This document shows, piece by piece, positions 26,737 to 36,089 of a stretch of DNA of 64,000 bases; the stretch's first letter is position 1; each line of letters starts with the position of its first letter. This DNA is from Roseiarcus sp963741845 (GTDB lineage: Bacteria > Pseudomonadota > Alphaproteobacteria > Rhizobiales > Beijerinckiaceae). Location: positions 434,001 to 498,000 of the forward strand of contig CAVUJV010000024.1 in assembly GCA_963741845.1 (NCBI GenBank), written 5' to 3'. A program made the position numbers and the translations under genes. The notes below the pieces were generated by a model, which was given only the letters and a program-made list of their open reading frames with translations, was not told the origin of the DNA and did no database searches.

Positions 26737-26750
26737 CCCCGCAAGCGGGG
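26737..26750. terminator. GC-rich hairpin between convergent copA and rmlA
   Basis: CCCCGC-AA-GCGGGG is a perfect 6-base stem located between the copA stop (26729) and the convergent rmlA stop (26764). No T-run follows on either strand, so termination is inferred mainly from position. Confidence 0.4.
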
Positions 26751-26763
26751 ATGAGGAGCCTGC

Positions 26764-27654
26764 CTACCCCTTTCCTGCCGCCTGCCGCCGGTCCTCAAGC
26801 ACCGACTTCAGATAGGCGCCATAGGCCGCCTTGCCGAAGCGTTCGACGATCTTCTCAAGCTGCGCCTCGTCAATGAAGCCGAGATCGAAGGCGATTTCCT
26901 CCGGACAGCAGATCTTGACGCCCTGCCGCGCTTCGAGCGTGCGCACGAAGCTCGCGGCGTCCACCAGCGAATCCGGCGTGCCCGTGTCGAGCCAGGCGTA
27001 GCCGCGCCCCATGCGCTCGACGTTGAGCGCGCCTGCTTCGAGATAGATGCGGTTGACGTCGGTGATTTCATATTCGCCGCGCGGCGAGGGTTTCAGCGCC
27101 TTGGCGATCTCGACGACCTTCCGGTCGTAGAAGTAGAGGCCGGTGACGGCCCAGTGCGACCTCGGCTTCTGGGGCTTCTCTTCGATGGAGATGGCGCGCC
27201 CCGAAGGGTCGAACTCGACGACGCCGTATCGCTCCGGATCCGGCACATGATAGGCGAAAACGGTCGCGCCGTTCTCGCGCTTGGCTGCGCGCCGCAACTG
27301 CTCGCTCAAGCCCGCGCCATAGAAGATGTTGTCGCCGAGGACGAGCATGGCCTTGTCGTCGCCGACGAACCTCTCGCCGATCACGAAGGCTTGCGCGAGG
27401 CCGTTCGGCGTCGGCTGTTCGGCATAGTCGATGCGGATGCCCCATTCCGATCCGTCGCCGAGCAGGCGGCGGAACTGCGGCAGGTCATGAGGCGTCGAGA
27501 TGATGAGCACGTCGCGAATGCCGGCGAGCATGACGACCGACAGCGGATAATAGATCATCGGCTTGTCGTAGACCGGCATGAGCTGCTTCGAGACGCCGAG
27601 CGTGATCGGATGCAGACGCGTACCCGCGCCGCCCGCCAGAATGATGCCCTTCAT
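26764..27654 (-). CDS. rmlA: Glucose-1-phosphate thymidylyltransferase
   Basis: The 296-residue nucleotidyltransferase makes dTDP-glucose from glucose-1-phosphate and dTTP, the first step of dTDP-L-rhamnose synthesis. It carries the signature GGAGTRLHPITLGVSKQLMP and YDKPMIYYPLSVVMLAGI at the N-terminus, and LGDNIFYGAGL for metal and nucleotide binding. It is last in the minus-strand order rmlC-rmlD-rmlB-rmlA and starts three bases after rmlB. Confidence 0.95.
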   Translation of the reverse strand: MKGIILAGGAGTRLHPITLGVSKQLMPVYDKPMIYYPLSVVMLAGIRDVLIISTPHDLPQFRRLLGDGSEWGIRIDYAEQPTPNGLAQAFVIGERFVGDDKAMLVLGDNIFYGAGLSEQLRRAAKRENGATVFAYHVPDPERYGVVEFDPSGRAISIEEKPQKPRSHWAVTGLYFYDRKVVEIAKALKPSPRGEYEITDVNRIYLEAGALNVERMGRGYAWLDTGTPDSLVDAASFVRTLEARQGVKICCPEEIAFDLGFIDEAQLEKIVERFGKAAYGAYLKSVLEDRRQAAGKG

Positions 27655-27657
27655 GTG

Positions 27658-28740
27658 TCAGCCCCCGACCGCCGCTTTCGGCTGTGTTTCTTCGGACAGC
27701 ACGCCAAGGCGCTCGCCCGCATAGACCTTTTCGCGCAGCGGCCGCCACCACCACTCGTTGTCGAGATACCAGCGCACCGTTTTCTCGATGCCGGTGTCGA
27801 AGTTTTCCTCAGCCTTCCAGCCGAGTTCCGTCTCGAGCCTGGTGGCGTCGATCGCATAGCGCATGTCGTGGCCGGGGCGGTCGGTGACGAAGGCGATCAG
27901 GGACTCGTAGGGCTTTGCCATCGGCCGCAACTTGTCGAGGATCGCGCATATCCGCCTCACCACGTCGATATTGCGCCGCTCGTTGCGCCCCCCGACATTG
28001 TATTTCTCGCCGATCCGTCCCCTGCTCACGATGAGGTCGAGGGCGCGCGCGTGATCCTCGACATAGAGCCAGTCGCGGATGTTGGCGCCTGCGCCATAGA
28101 CCGGCAGCGGCTTCCCGTGGATCGCGTTGAGGATGATGAGCGGGATCAGCTTCTCGGGGAAGTGATAGGGCCCGTAATTGTTCGAACAGTTCGAGATGAC
28201 GGCCGGGAATTTGTAGGTTCGCGCCCAGGCGGAGACGAGATGATCCGACGCCGCCTTCGAGGCGGAATAGGGCGAGCTTGGATCGTACGGCGTCGTCTCC
28301 TCGAAGAAGCCGCTTTCGCCGAGCGACCCGTAAACCTCGTCGGTCGAGACATGCAGGAAGCGGAAGCCATCGCGCTTCTCCGGCGAGAGCTTGAGCCAAT
28401 GCGCGCGCGCCGCCTCCAGCATCGTGAAGGTGCCGACGATATTCGTCTGGATGAAAGCGTCGCTGCCGGTGATCGAGCGGTCGACATGGCTCTCGGCCGC
28501 GAGGTGGATCACATGATCGGGCTCAAAGCTCTCGAAAGCCTCGGAGACCGCGCGCCGGTCGCAGATATCGACCTTCGCGAAGCGATAGTTCGGCGCGTTG
28601 TCGATGGTCGAGAGCGAGGCGAGATTGCCCGCATAGGTCAGCGCATCGAGGTTCAGCACATCCGCGCCGGCGCCGACGAGATGGCGGCAGACCGCAGAGC
28701 CGATGAAGCCTGCGCCGCCTGTCACGAGCACTTTACGCAT
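27658..28740 (-). CDS. rmlB: dTDP-glucose 4,6-dehydratase
   Basis: An SDR-fold NAD enzyme of 360 residues making dTDP-4-keto-6-deoxyglucose. The NAD motif VTGGAGFIGSAVCRHL begins at residue 5; the active-site pair Asp-Glu and the Tyr-x-x-x-Lys appear in VSTDEVYGSLG and YSASKAASDHLV. A TTG at 28743 is in frame, but the ATG at 28740 (MRKVLVTGG) fits the family. It lies 12 bases after rmlD and three bases before rmlA. Confidence 0.95.
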   Translation of the reverse strand: MRKVLVTGGAGFIGSAVCRHLVGAGADVLNLDALTYAGNLASLSTIDNAPNYRFAKVDICDRRAVSEAFESFEPDHVIHLAAESHVDRSITGSDAFIQTNIVGTFTMLEAARAHWLKLSPEKRDGFRFLHVSTDEVYGSLGESGFFEETTPYDPSSPYSASKAASDHLVSAWARTYKFPAVISNCSNNYGPYHFPEKLIPLIILNAIHGKPLPVYGAGANIRDWLYVEDHARALDLIVSRGRIGEKYNVGGRNERRNIDVVRRICAILDKLRPMAKPYESLIAFVTDRPGHDMRYAIDATRLETELGWKAEENFDTGIEKTVRWYLDNEWWWRPLREKVYAGERLGVLSEETQPKAAVGG

Positions 28741-28752
28741 CAAATGTCTCCG

Positions 28753-29631
28753 TCACGGAACAAGCCGCGCCACGACTTCGGCGAGCGACTTTCGCCAGTC
28801 CGGCAGGGCGAGACCATAGGCCTCATGAAGCTTCGTGTTGTCGAGCCGCGAATTGGCGGGCCGGCGCGCGGGCGTCGGATAGTCGGCGGTCGCGATCCGC
28901 TTGACGCGGGTGAGACGCCGGCCGCGCGCATGCGCGTCCTCGAACACGGCTTCCGCGAAATCCGCCCAGGTCGCCTCGCCCGAGCCCGTCATATGAAAGA
29001 CGCCCCTGAGGCCGGGCGAAGGGTCCGCGTGGATGCGCCTTGCGATGGCGAGCAGGGCGTCGGCGATGTCGAGCGCCGAGGTCGGATTGCCGCGCTGGTC
29101 GGCGACCACGCCGACCTCGTCGCGCGTCTCGTTGAGGCGCAGCATCGTGCGGACGAAATTCGCGCCGAACGGACTATAGACCCAGGCCGTGCGCAGGATG
29201 GCGCTGTTCGGCTGCCGCTCGGCGACGCGCTGCTCGCCGACGAGCTTCGTCCGCCCATAAGCCCCGGTCGGGCCGGTCGGGTCGTCCTCGCGATATGGCC
29301 GGTCGAGCGTCCCGTCGAACACGTAATCGGTGGAAAGATGCAGGAGCGGCGCGCCGATCCTCGCGGCGGCCTCCGCGACATGGCCCGCGCCCTCGCCGTT
29401 GACGCTGAGCGCCAGAGCCTCCTCGGATTCGGCCTTGTCGACTGCCGTGTAGGCGGCGGCGTTGACGACGATATCCGGTTTCGCGGCTTCGATCCCCGCG
29501 AGCACCGAGGCGCGGTCCTCGAGCGAAAAGCCCGGCCGCGCCAGCGCGACGATTTCGAAGTTCCCGCCCGCCCGCTCGGCGAGCGAGGTCGCGACCTGTC
29601 CTTTCGAGCCGGTGACCGCGATGCGCATCAT
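28753..29631 (-). CDS. rmlD: dTDP-4-dehydrorhamnose reductase
   Basis: The last enzyme of dTDP-L-rhamnose synthesis, a 292-residue SDR-like reductase. It shows MRIAVTGSKGQVATSL, VVNAAAYTAVDKAE, LSTDYVFDG and the catalytic YGRTKLVGEQ. Two adjacent ATGs (29631 and 29628) are possible; the first overlaps the stop of rmlC in an ATGA arrangement, so the two are translationally coupled. Confidence 0.93.
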   Translation of the reverse strand: MMRIAVTGSKGQVATSLAERAGGNFEIVALARPGFSLEDRASVLAGIEAAKPDIVVNAAAYTAVDKAESEEALALSVNGEGAGHVAEAAARIGAPLLHLSTDYVFDGTLDRPYREDDPTGPTGAYGRTKLVGEQRVAERQPNSAILRTAWVYSPFGANFVRTMLRLNETRDEVGVVADQRGNPTSALDIADALLAIARRIHADPSPGLRGVFHMTGSGEATWADFAEAVFEDAHARGRRLTRVKRIATADYPTPARRPANSRLDNTKLHEAYGLALPDWRKSLAEVVARLVP

Positions 29632-30183
29632 GGGAAGAGATCCGGCGCGTCCTTGAGGCGCGGCCAGCGCCTGTCCTTGTCGGAGAGCACAGGTCCGCCC
29701 GGCGGCAGGGGCCACTCGATCCCGATGTCGGGATCGTCCCAGGCTATCCCGCGATCGTGCGCCGGCGAATAGGGCGCGGTCGTCTTGTACAGGACCTCGA
29801 CATCCGGGCGTGAGCGTCACGAAGGCGTGGGCGAAACCGGCCGGGACGAGAAGCTGGCGCCAGTTGTCGGCCGAAAGTTCCACCCCGACCCATTGACCGA
29901 AGGTCGGCGAGGCGCGGCGGATATCCACTGCGAGGTCGAGAATGCGGCCGCGCGCGCACCGCACGAGCTTGTCCTGGGCGAAGGGGGGCAATTGGAAATG
30001 CAACCCGCGTAACGTGCCGATTGTGGCCGAGAAGGAATGGTTGTCCTGAACGAAAGCGAAATCGAGACCGGCCTTGTCCCACTCGACCTTGCTATAGACC
30101 TCGGAAAAAAAACCGCGCGCGTCTCCGTGTTTCTTGGGCGTTACGATCTTGACGGCCGGAATCGCCGTGGCCTCGACTTGCAT
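29628..30183 (-). CDS. rmlC: dTDP-4-dehydrorhamnose 3,5-epimerase, frameshifted
   Basis: A cupin epimerase starting MQVEATAIPAVKIVTPKKHGD at ATG 30183. The core RGLHFQLPPFAQDKLVRCARG and the segment LLVPAGFAHAFVTLTP read in one frame. One extra G at about 29804-29808 (CCCGG before ATGTC) shifts the frame; removing it gives DVEVLYKTTAPYSPAHDRGI and the family C-terminus ending APDLFP, for about 184 residues. The stop overlaps the rmlD start. It is first in the rml operon, with repeat copy B upstream. Confidence 0.85.
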
Positions 30184-30361
30184 CGCCTGATCCTTGCGCT
30201 CGAACCTTTTGGGAGCGGCGCCTCTTTGCCAGAAGTCGGCTTGCGCCGCCATCGGGAATTTGCGTGCCGGCTTGCCTTCGAGCAACCGGCTTCGCGGGGC
30301 TCCTCCGATCAGGCCAGCGCCCGCTCTCGCCGGCGCAGGCGGGGTTTGAGGCGCCATTGTG

Positions 30362-30671
30362 GCGAAGACGGCTGTCAAAAACGCGCGGAAATCGTCCGGT
30401 TTCCAGCCAAAATCGTCTGTTTTTCGGGTATTTTGGGCGAAACCTGCGCCAAAACGCCCTGAAAAAGAGCCTCGAAACCTGCCATTTCCTTCCGCGAATC
30501 GAGCCTTTTCAGGGGCTTGCGCTGACATTTCCTTCCGGCGCCCTCCGCTTCGTGGCGGAAATGCGGCAAATGGGCCCTGTCTCCTTCCTCTCTCGCTTCC
30601 CGTCGGGGCCCGGCGCGCCGGATTTTTGGCCAATGTTTCCACCCTACCACAAATTTCTGCTTTACAGAAGA
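30362..30671 (-). repeat. Dispersed intergenic repeat, copy B
   Basis: On the minus strand this begins with TCTTCTGTAAAGCAGAA (30671 downward), then the core CGCCGGAAGGAAATGTCAGC (30541 downward) and, about 40 bases on, CGCGGAAGGAAATGGC. Both core boxes match copies A and C closely. The short frame MSAQAPEKARFAEGNGRF starts at 30528 and parallels the frames in the other copies. The copy lies between the divergent rmlC and ilv promoters. The left half is less conserved than between A and C. Confidence 0.65.
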
Positions 30672-30746
30672 AATTTCCGCGGCGACCGGCCTTTGGAGCC
30701 ATGGCGCCTGATCCTCAGCCCCATCGCATCGCCGGAATCGGCCATC

Positions 30747-30775
30747 TTGACGGTCCCGTCTCGCTTCACTAAAGT
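30747..30775 (+). promoter_or_regulatory. Promoter of the ilv operon leader
   Basis: TTGACG (30747-30752) and TAAAGT (30770-30775) are separated by exactly 17 bases. Transcription would start near 30782, about 23 bases before the leader-peptide ATG. Confidence 0.6.
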
Positions 30776-30804
30776 CGCGCGACTTGCGAAGAGGCGATAG
30801 GTCT

Positions 30805-30852
30805 ATGGCGATCCTTATTGTACGTGGTGCGCTGGAGGACGGGCAGGCATAG
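30805..30852 (+). CDS. ilv attenuator leader peptide
   Basis: A 15-residue open frame, MAILIVRGALEDGQA, followed by TAG. Four consecutive branched-chain residues (Ile-Leu-Ile-Val) near the start make it a classic attenuation leader for an isoleucine/valine operon. GGTCTATG (30800-30807, over the start codon) and CATAGACC (30848-30855, over the stop codon) are exact reverse complements, so they can pair when ribosomes are absent. An intrinsic terminator lies 28 bases downstream, and ilvB follows. Confidence 0.8.
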   Translation: MAILIVRGALEDGQA

Positions 30853-30880
30853 ACCCTGCTTCGTTTGCTGGCGCATGAAC

Positions 30881-30902
30881 AGGCCCCTCGCGGGCCTTTT
30901 TT
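30881..30902 (+). terminator. ilv operon attenuator terminator
   Basis: AGGCCC-CTCGC-GGGCCT followed by a T-run (30897-30902) is a strong intrinsic terminator. It stands between the leader peptide and ilvB, where stalling of ribosomes on the Ile-Leu-Ile-Val codons would favour an alternative fold and read-through. Confidence 0.82.
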
Positions 30903-30956
30903 ATTGCCTCGAATTTGCTGGAAACACGACGAGCGGACGAAAGGGAGATGAGCACA

Positions 30957-32729
30957 ATGGCCAGGCACATGACCGGCGCGGAGATGGTGGTCGAGGCGCT
31001 GAAGGATCAGGGCGTCGAGCACATTTTCGGCTACCCCGGCGGCGCGGTGCTGCCGATCTACGACGCGCTCTTCCATCAGGACAAGGTCCGCCACGTGCTC
31101 GTCCGTCACGAGCAGGGCGCGGCCCACGCCGCGGAAGGCTACGCGCGTTCGACCGGCAAGGTCGGCGTGCTGCTCGTCACCTCCGGGCCGGGCGCGACCA
31201 ACGCCATCACCGGGCTCACCGACGCCCTGATGGACTCGATCCCGCTCGTCTGCATCACCGGCCAGGTGCCGACCCATCTCATCGGCTCCGACGCCTTCCA
31301 GGAATGCGACACGACCGGCATCACCCGCAATTGCACGAAGCACAACTATCTCGTCCGCCGCATCGAGGACCTGCCGCGCATCCTGCACGAGGCCTTCTAC
31401 ATCGCCTCGCACGGCCGGCCGGGCCCCGTCGTCGTCGATATCCCGAAGGATATCCAGTTCGCGAGCGGCGCCTATGCGTTCCAGAAGAACATCCAGCACA
31501 AGACTTACCAGCCGCGGATCAAGGGCGATATGGAGGCCATCCGTCACGCGGTCGAGATGATGGCCGCAGCCAAGCGGCCCATTTTCTACACGGGCGGCGG
31601 CGTCATCAATTCCGGGCCGCACGCTTCGACGCTCCTGCGCGAACTGGTCCGGGCGACCGGCTTCCCGATCACCTCGACGCTGATGGGGCTCGGCGCCTAT
31701 CCGGCCTCCGACAGGCAATGGCTCGGCATGCTCGGCATGCACGGCTCGTTCGAGGCCAACAATGCGATGCATGACTGCGACCTGATGATCTGCGTCGGCG
31801 CGCGCTTCGACGACCGCATCACCGGGCGCCTCGACGCCTTCGCGCCGAAGTCGCGGAAGATCCACATCGACATCGATCCGTCGTCGATCAACAAGAACGT
31901 CAAGGTCGACCTGCCGATCATTGGCGATTGCGCGCATGTGCTCGAGGATATGGTCCGCGTCTGGCGGACGGGCTCGCATGCCGCCGATCCGGCGGCGCTC
32001 GCCAAATGGTGGAGCGTCATCGACGGCTGGCGGGCGCGGAAATCCTTCGGATTCCGCAATTCGGACCGCATCATCAAGCCGCAGCACGCGATCAAGCGCC
32101 TTTATGAGCTGACGAAGGGCCGCGACGTCTACGTGACGACCGAGGTCGGCCAGCACCAGATGTGGGCCGCTCAGCATTTCGCCTTCGAGGAGCCGAACCG
32201 CTGGATGACCTCGGGCGGCCTCGGCACGATGGGCTACGGCCTGCCCGCGGCGATCGGCGCGCAGATGGCGCATCCGAATTCGCTCGTGGTCGACATCGCG
32301 GGCGAAGCCTCGATTCTCATGAACATCCAGGAGATGTCGACGGCGATCCAGTACCGGCTGCCGGTGAAGATCTTCATCCTCAACAACCAGTACATGGGGA
32401 TGGTGCGGCAGTGGCAGGAATTGCTCCACGGCGGCCGCTATTCGGAGAGCTACACCGACTCGCTGCCCGATTTCGTGAAGCTCGCGGAAGCCTATGGCGC
32501 CCATGGAATCCGCTGCTCGGATCCGGCGAACCTCGATGCGGCGATCATGGAGATGATCGACACGCCGAAGCCGGTCATCTTCGACTGCCTGGTCGATCAG
32601 AAGGAGAACTGCTTCCCGATGATCCCCTCGGGCAAGGCGCATAACGAGATGATCATGGCCGAACTCGAGGACGACGCCGGCATCGAGCTTGGCAATGTCA
32701 TCGACGAGAAGGGCAAGATGCTCGTCTGA
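30957..32729 (+). CDS. ilvB: Acetolactate synthase large subunit
   Basis: A ThDP enzyme making acetolactate or acetohydroxybutyrate, the first common step to valine, leucine and isoleucine. The 590-residue protein has GAEMVVEALKDQGVEHIFGYPGG at the start, the catalytic Glu in RHEQGAAHAAEGYAR, and the ThDP/Mg motif IAGEASILMNIQEMSTA (Gly-Glu, a form I believe is common in alphaproteobacteria). I chose ATG 30957 because AAGGGAG lies nine bases upstream; the ATG at 30948 is too close to it. Regulated by the attenuator upstream. Confidence 0.93.
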   Translation: MARHMTGAEMVVEALKDQGVEHIFGYPGGAVLPIYDALFHQDKVRHVLVRHEQGAAHAAEGYARSTGKVGVLLVTSGPGATNAITGLTDALMDSIPLVCITGQVPTHLIGSDAFQECDTTGITRNCTKHNYLVRRIEDLPRILHEAFYIASHGRPGPVVVDIPKDIQFASGAYAFQKNIQHKTYQPRIKGDMEAIRHAVEMMAAAKRPIFYTGGGVINSGPHASTLLRELVRATGFPITSTLMGLGAYPASDRQWLGMLGMHGSFEANNAMHDCDLMICVGARFDDRITGRLDAFAPKSRKIHIDIDPSSINKNVKVDLPIIGDCAHVLEDMVRVWRTGSHAADPAALAKWWSVIDGWRARKSFGFRNSDRIIKPQHAIKRLYELTKGRDVYVTTEVGQHQMWAAQHFAFEEPNRWMTSGGLGTMGYGLPAAIGAQMAHPNSLVVDIAGEASILMNIQEMSTAIQYRLPVKIFILNNQYMGMVRQWQELLHGGRYSESYTDSLPDFVKLAEAYGAHGIRCSDPANLDAAIMEMIDTPKPVIFDCLVDQKENCFPMIPSGKAHNEMIMAELEDDAGIELGNVIDEKGKMLV

Positions 32730-32753
32730 CGAGGAACGCCGGGAGCCCGGGGC

Positions 32754-33731
32754 ATGTTCATCCCTCTCGAAGAGGCGCGTGCGGCGCATGAGATCGTCCT
32801 GCGGACGCTCCGTCCGACGCCCGCGTTCTCATGGCCGCTGCTCGCCTCCCGGCTCGGCGCGGATGTGATCGTCAAGCACGAGAACTGCCAGCCGACCGGG
32901 GCCTTCAAGGTGCGCGGCGGCCTGACCTATGTCGAGGCGCTGAAACGGCGTGCGCCCGGGGCGACGGGAATCATCTCGGCGACGCGCGGCAATCATGGCC
33001 AGAGCCTCGCCTTCGCGGGGAGGCGCGCGGGATTGCCGGTGACCATCGTGGTCCCGCATGGCAATTCCCGCGAGAAGAACGCGGCCATGCGCGCGCTTGG
33101 CGCGGAGCTGGTCGAACACGGCTCCGACTTTCAGGCCGCGCGGGAGGAAGCCGGGCGGCTTGCCGCGGCGCGGGGGCTGCACATGGTTCCCTCCTTCCAC
33201 CGCGATCTCGCGCTCGGCGTCTCGACCTATGCGCTCGAGCTTTTTGGCGATCATCCCGATCTCGACGTCCTCTACGTTCCGGTCGGGCAGGGGTCGGGAC
33301 TCTGCGGCTGCATCGCGGCGCGCGACGCGCTCGGCCTCAAGACCGCGATCGTCGGCGTCCAGTCGACCGCGGCGCCGGCTTACGCGCTTTCGTTCGAGGC
33401 GGGGAAGCCGGTCTCGACCGAGAGCGCCGACACATTCGCCGACGGCATGGCGACGCGCGTCCCGGACGAGGAGGCGCTCGCGGTGATTCTCGCCGGGGCC
33501 GAGCGCATCACGCTGGTCAGCGATGAAGACATTGCCCAGGCGATCCGCGCCTACTGGACGGACACGCACCATCTCGCCGAGGGCGCCGGGGCGGCGGCGC
33601 TCGCAGCGGCGACGAAGGAGCGCGCGCGATTGAAGGGCAGGAAGGTCGGCCTCGTGCTCTCGGGCGGCAACATCGACTTCGATCTTTTCCAACGCTGGGT
33701 CGCGGCGACGCCGAACGCCGCCGCGGCCTGA
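32754..33731 (+). CDS. Threonine/serine dehydratase-like PLP enzyme without regulatory domain
   Basis: The 325-residue fold-type II PLP enzyme has the lysine motif KHENCQPTGAFKVRGG (near residue 40-54), ATRGNHGQSLAFAG, and the phosphate loop VGQGSGLCGCIA. No ACT-like C-terminal domain is present, so it should not be feedback-inhibited by isoleucine as biosynthetic IlvA is. Catabolic threonine dehydratase or the EutB-like hydroxyectoine enzyme are alternatives. It lies 24 bases after ilvB and 31 before ilvN, so supply of 2-oxobutyrate to acetolactate synthase is the natural inference. Confidence 0.82.
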   Translation: MFIPLEEARAAHEIVLRTLRPTPAFSWPLLASRLGADVIVKHENCQPTGAFKVRGGLTYVEALKRRAPGATGIISATRGNHGQSLAFAGRRAGLPVTIVVPHGNSREKNAAMRALGAELVEHGSDFQAAREEAGRLAAARGLHMVPSFHRDLALGVSTYALELFGDHPDLDVLYVPVGQGSGLCGCIAARDALGLKTAIVGVQSTAAPAYALSFEAGKPVSTESADTFADGMATRVPDEEALAVILAGAERITLVSDEDIAQAIRAYWTDTHHLAEGAGAAALAAATKERARLKGRKVGLVLSGGNIDFDLFQRWVAATPNAAAA

Positions 33732-33762
33732 TTTTCCTATTGCATCTCGGACAAGGGCTCAC

Positions 33763-34323
33763 ATGAACATGATCAGGACTCCGACCCAGCCGCCGTCCCC
33801 CTATTCGGCGGCGACGGTCAAATCGCATATCGAGCGGCATACGCTGTCGGTGCTCGTCGACAACGAGCCGGGCGTTCTCGCCCGGGTGGTTGGCCTGTTC
33901 TCGGGCCGCGGCTACAACATCGAAAGCCTGACCGTCGCCGAGGTCGCGCATGAGACGCATCTCTCGCGCATCACCATCGTCACCTCGGGCACGCCCGAGA
34001 TCGTCGAACAGATCCGCCACCAGCTCGAGCGGCTCGTGCCGGTCCATTCGGTGAAGGACCTCACGCTCACCGTGCGCGCCGTCGAACGCGAACTGGCGAT
34101 GATCAAGGTGCGCGGGAAGGGCGAGAATCGGGTCGAGGCGATGAATCTCGCCGAAGCCTTCCGCGCGAAGGTCATCGACGCGACCGTCGAGAGTTTCATC
34201 TTCGAATTGACCGGCGCGCCGCAGAAGATCGACGATTTCGTGTCGCTGATGCTGCCGCTCGGCCTCGTCGAAGTGTCGCGCACCGGCGTCGCCGCCATCT
34301 CGCGCGGGCCCGAGCCGATCTGA
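33763..34323 (+). CDS. ilvN: Acetolactate synthase small (regulatory) subunit
   Basis: The 186-residue subunit binds valine and activates IlvB. The ACT domain HTLSVLVDNEPGVLARVVGLFSGRGYNIESL occupies residues 28-100, and the C-terminal ALS_ss_C region includes ERELAMIKVRGKGENR and LTGAPQKIDDFVSLM. It starts at ATG 33763 and has a leader of about 20 residues rich in Pro and Ser. It is separated from ilvB only by the dehydratase gene. ilvC does not follow. Confidence 0.93.
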   Translation: MNMIRTPTQPPSPYSAATVKSHIERHTLSVLVDNEPGVLARVVGLFSGRGYNIESLTVAEVAHETHLSRITIVTSGTPEIVEQIRHQLERLVPVHSVKDLTLTVRAVERELAMIKVRGKGENRVEAMNLAEAFRAKVIDATVESFIFELTGAPQKIDDFVSLMLPLGLVEVSRTGVAAISRGPEPI

Positions 34324-34429
34324 CCAAATTTCAGTCGGCCTCAGCGAAAACGAGCGCTTGCGGCGCCGCCTTCGGCGCCGCACATCGACGCCGTGGACGA
34401 TGAAAGTGCCAGAACGCGCGCCCGGGTCG

Positions 34430-36089
34430 ATGGACGAGGAATACGACTACATTATCGTCGGCGCGGGCTCGGCGGGCTGCGTCCTCGCGGATCGGCTGAC
34501 CGAGGACGGCAAGAACCGCGTTCTCTTGCTGGAATATGGCGGCTCGGATCGAGCTCTGGTGATCCAGATGCCGGCCGCGCTCTCCATTCCGATGAATTCG
34601 CGCACCTATAACTGGGGTTTTCTCACCGAGCCCGAGCCCAATCTTGGCGGCCGTCGCCTGATTTGCCCGCGCGGAAAAGTGCTCGGCGGCTCTTCCTCCA
34701 TCAATGGCCTCGTCTATGTGCGGGGCAATCCGCTCGATTTCGAGCATTGGCGCGAGATGGGCGCGACGGGGTGGGGTTATGCCGACGTGCTCCCTTATTT
34801 TCGGCGCGCGGAGAGCTTTCGCGGCGGGGAGGACTCCTGGCGCGGCGGCGACGGCCCGCTCACGACTGCGCAGGGCGCTCGCCGCAATCCGCTTTACGAC
34901 GCCTTCGTCGAAGCGGGGCGGCAGGCCGGCTATCCCGTCAGCGCCGACCTCAACGGCGAGCAGCAGGAGGGCTTTGGCGCGCTCGACATGACGGTGAAGA
35001 AGGGCGTGCGCTCGTCGACCGCCAACGCCTATCTGCGGCCCGCCATGAAACGGCAGAACCTCAAGGTCGTCACCGAGGCGCTCACGACCCGGATCGCGTT
35101 TGAAGGTCGCCGGGCGGTCGGCGTCCGCTACCGCCGCAACGGCGACGTCGCCTTCGCCCGCGCGAGGCGGGAGGTGATTCTCGCCGCTGGCGCGATCAAT
35201 TCGCCGCAGCTCCTGAAGCTCTCGGGCGTGGGGCCGGCCGCCGAGCTGCGCGCTTTCGACATCGACGTCGATCGCGGACCGGCCGGGCGTCGGCGAGAAC
35301 CTGCAGGACCATCTGGAGTTTTATTTCCAGGTCGCCTCCAGGCAGCCGATCACCCTTTACGGTCACGTCGGCCTTTTCGCGCGCGGGCTTGTCGGGCTGC
35401 AATGGCTCTTGCGGGGGCAGGGGCTCGGCGCATCCAACCATTTCGAGGCGGGCGGCTTCATCCGCTCGCGCGCGGGAATTCGCTATCCCGACATCCAGTT
35501 CCATTTCCTGCCGATGGCGGTGGCTTATGACGGCTCCTCGCTCGCCAGGGAGCACGGCTTTCAGGCCCATGTCGGGCCGATGCGCTCGAAGAGCCGCGGC
35601 TGGATCCGGCTGAGGTCTCCCGAGGCGGCCGATGCGCCAAAAATCCAGTTCAACTACATGAACCACCCCGACGACTGGACGGAAATGCGCGCCTGCGTGC
35701 GGCTGACGCGCGAGATCTTCGCGCAAGCCGCCTTCGATCCCTACCGTGGCCGCGAGATCCAGCCCGGCGCCGATTGCGTTACGGACGATCAGATCGACGC
35801 CTTCGTGCGCGCTCATGTCGAGAGCGCCTATCATCCGTGCGGCGCCTGCCGGATGGGCGCATCCGGCGATCCGCTCGCGGTCGTCGATCCGGAAACGCGG
35901 GTGATCGGGGTCGAGGGCCTGCGGGTGGTCGATTCCTCGATCATGCCCGCGATCACCAACGGCAACCTCAACGCGCCGACCATCATGATCGGCGAGAAGG
36001 CGGCGGACATGATTCTGGGTCGCGCGCCGCTGGCGGCCTCCAACGCCCCGTACTATGTCGCGCCGGACTGGACGACGCGGCAGAGGTAG
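34430..36089 (+). CDS. betA: GMC oxidoreductase, choline dehydrogenase (BetA)-like, frameshifted
   Basis: A flavoprotein that oxidises choline towards betaine aldehyde. The FAD motif YDYIIVGAGSAGCVLADRLTE is at residues 5-25, GMC signature 1 is RGKVLGGSSSINGLVYVRGN, and signature 2 is AGAINSPQLLKLSG. At about 35270-35285 one extra G (CGCGGACC) shifts the frame. The rest (GVGENLQDHLEFYF, AYHPCGACRMG and the catalytic His/Asn in IMPAITNGNLNAPT) continues to 36089. Corrected length is about 553 residues, as in BetA. An ATG at 34400 is an alternative start. Neighbouring MttB, dimethylglycine-dehydrogenase and choline importer genes support choline as substrate. Confidence 0.8.
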
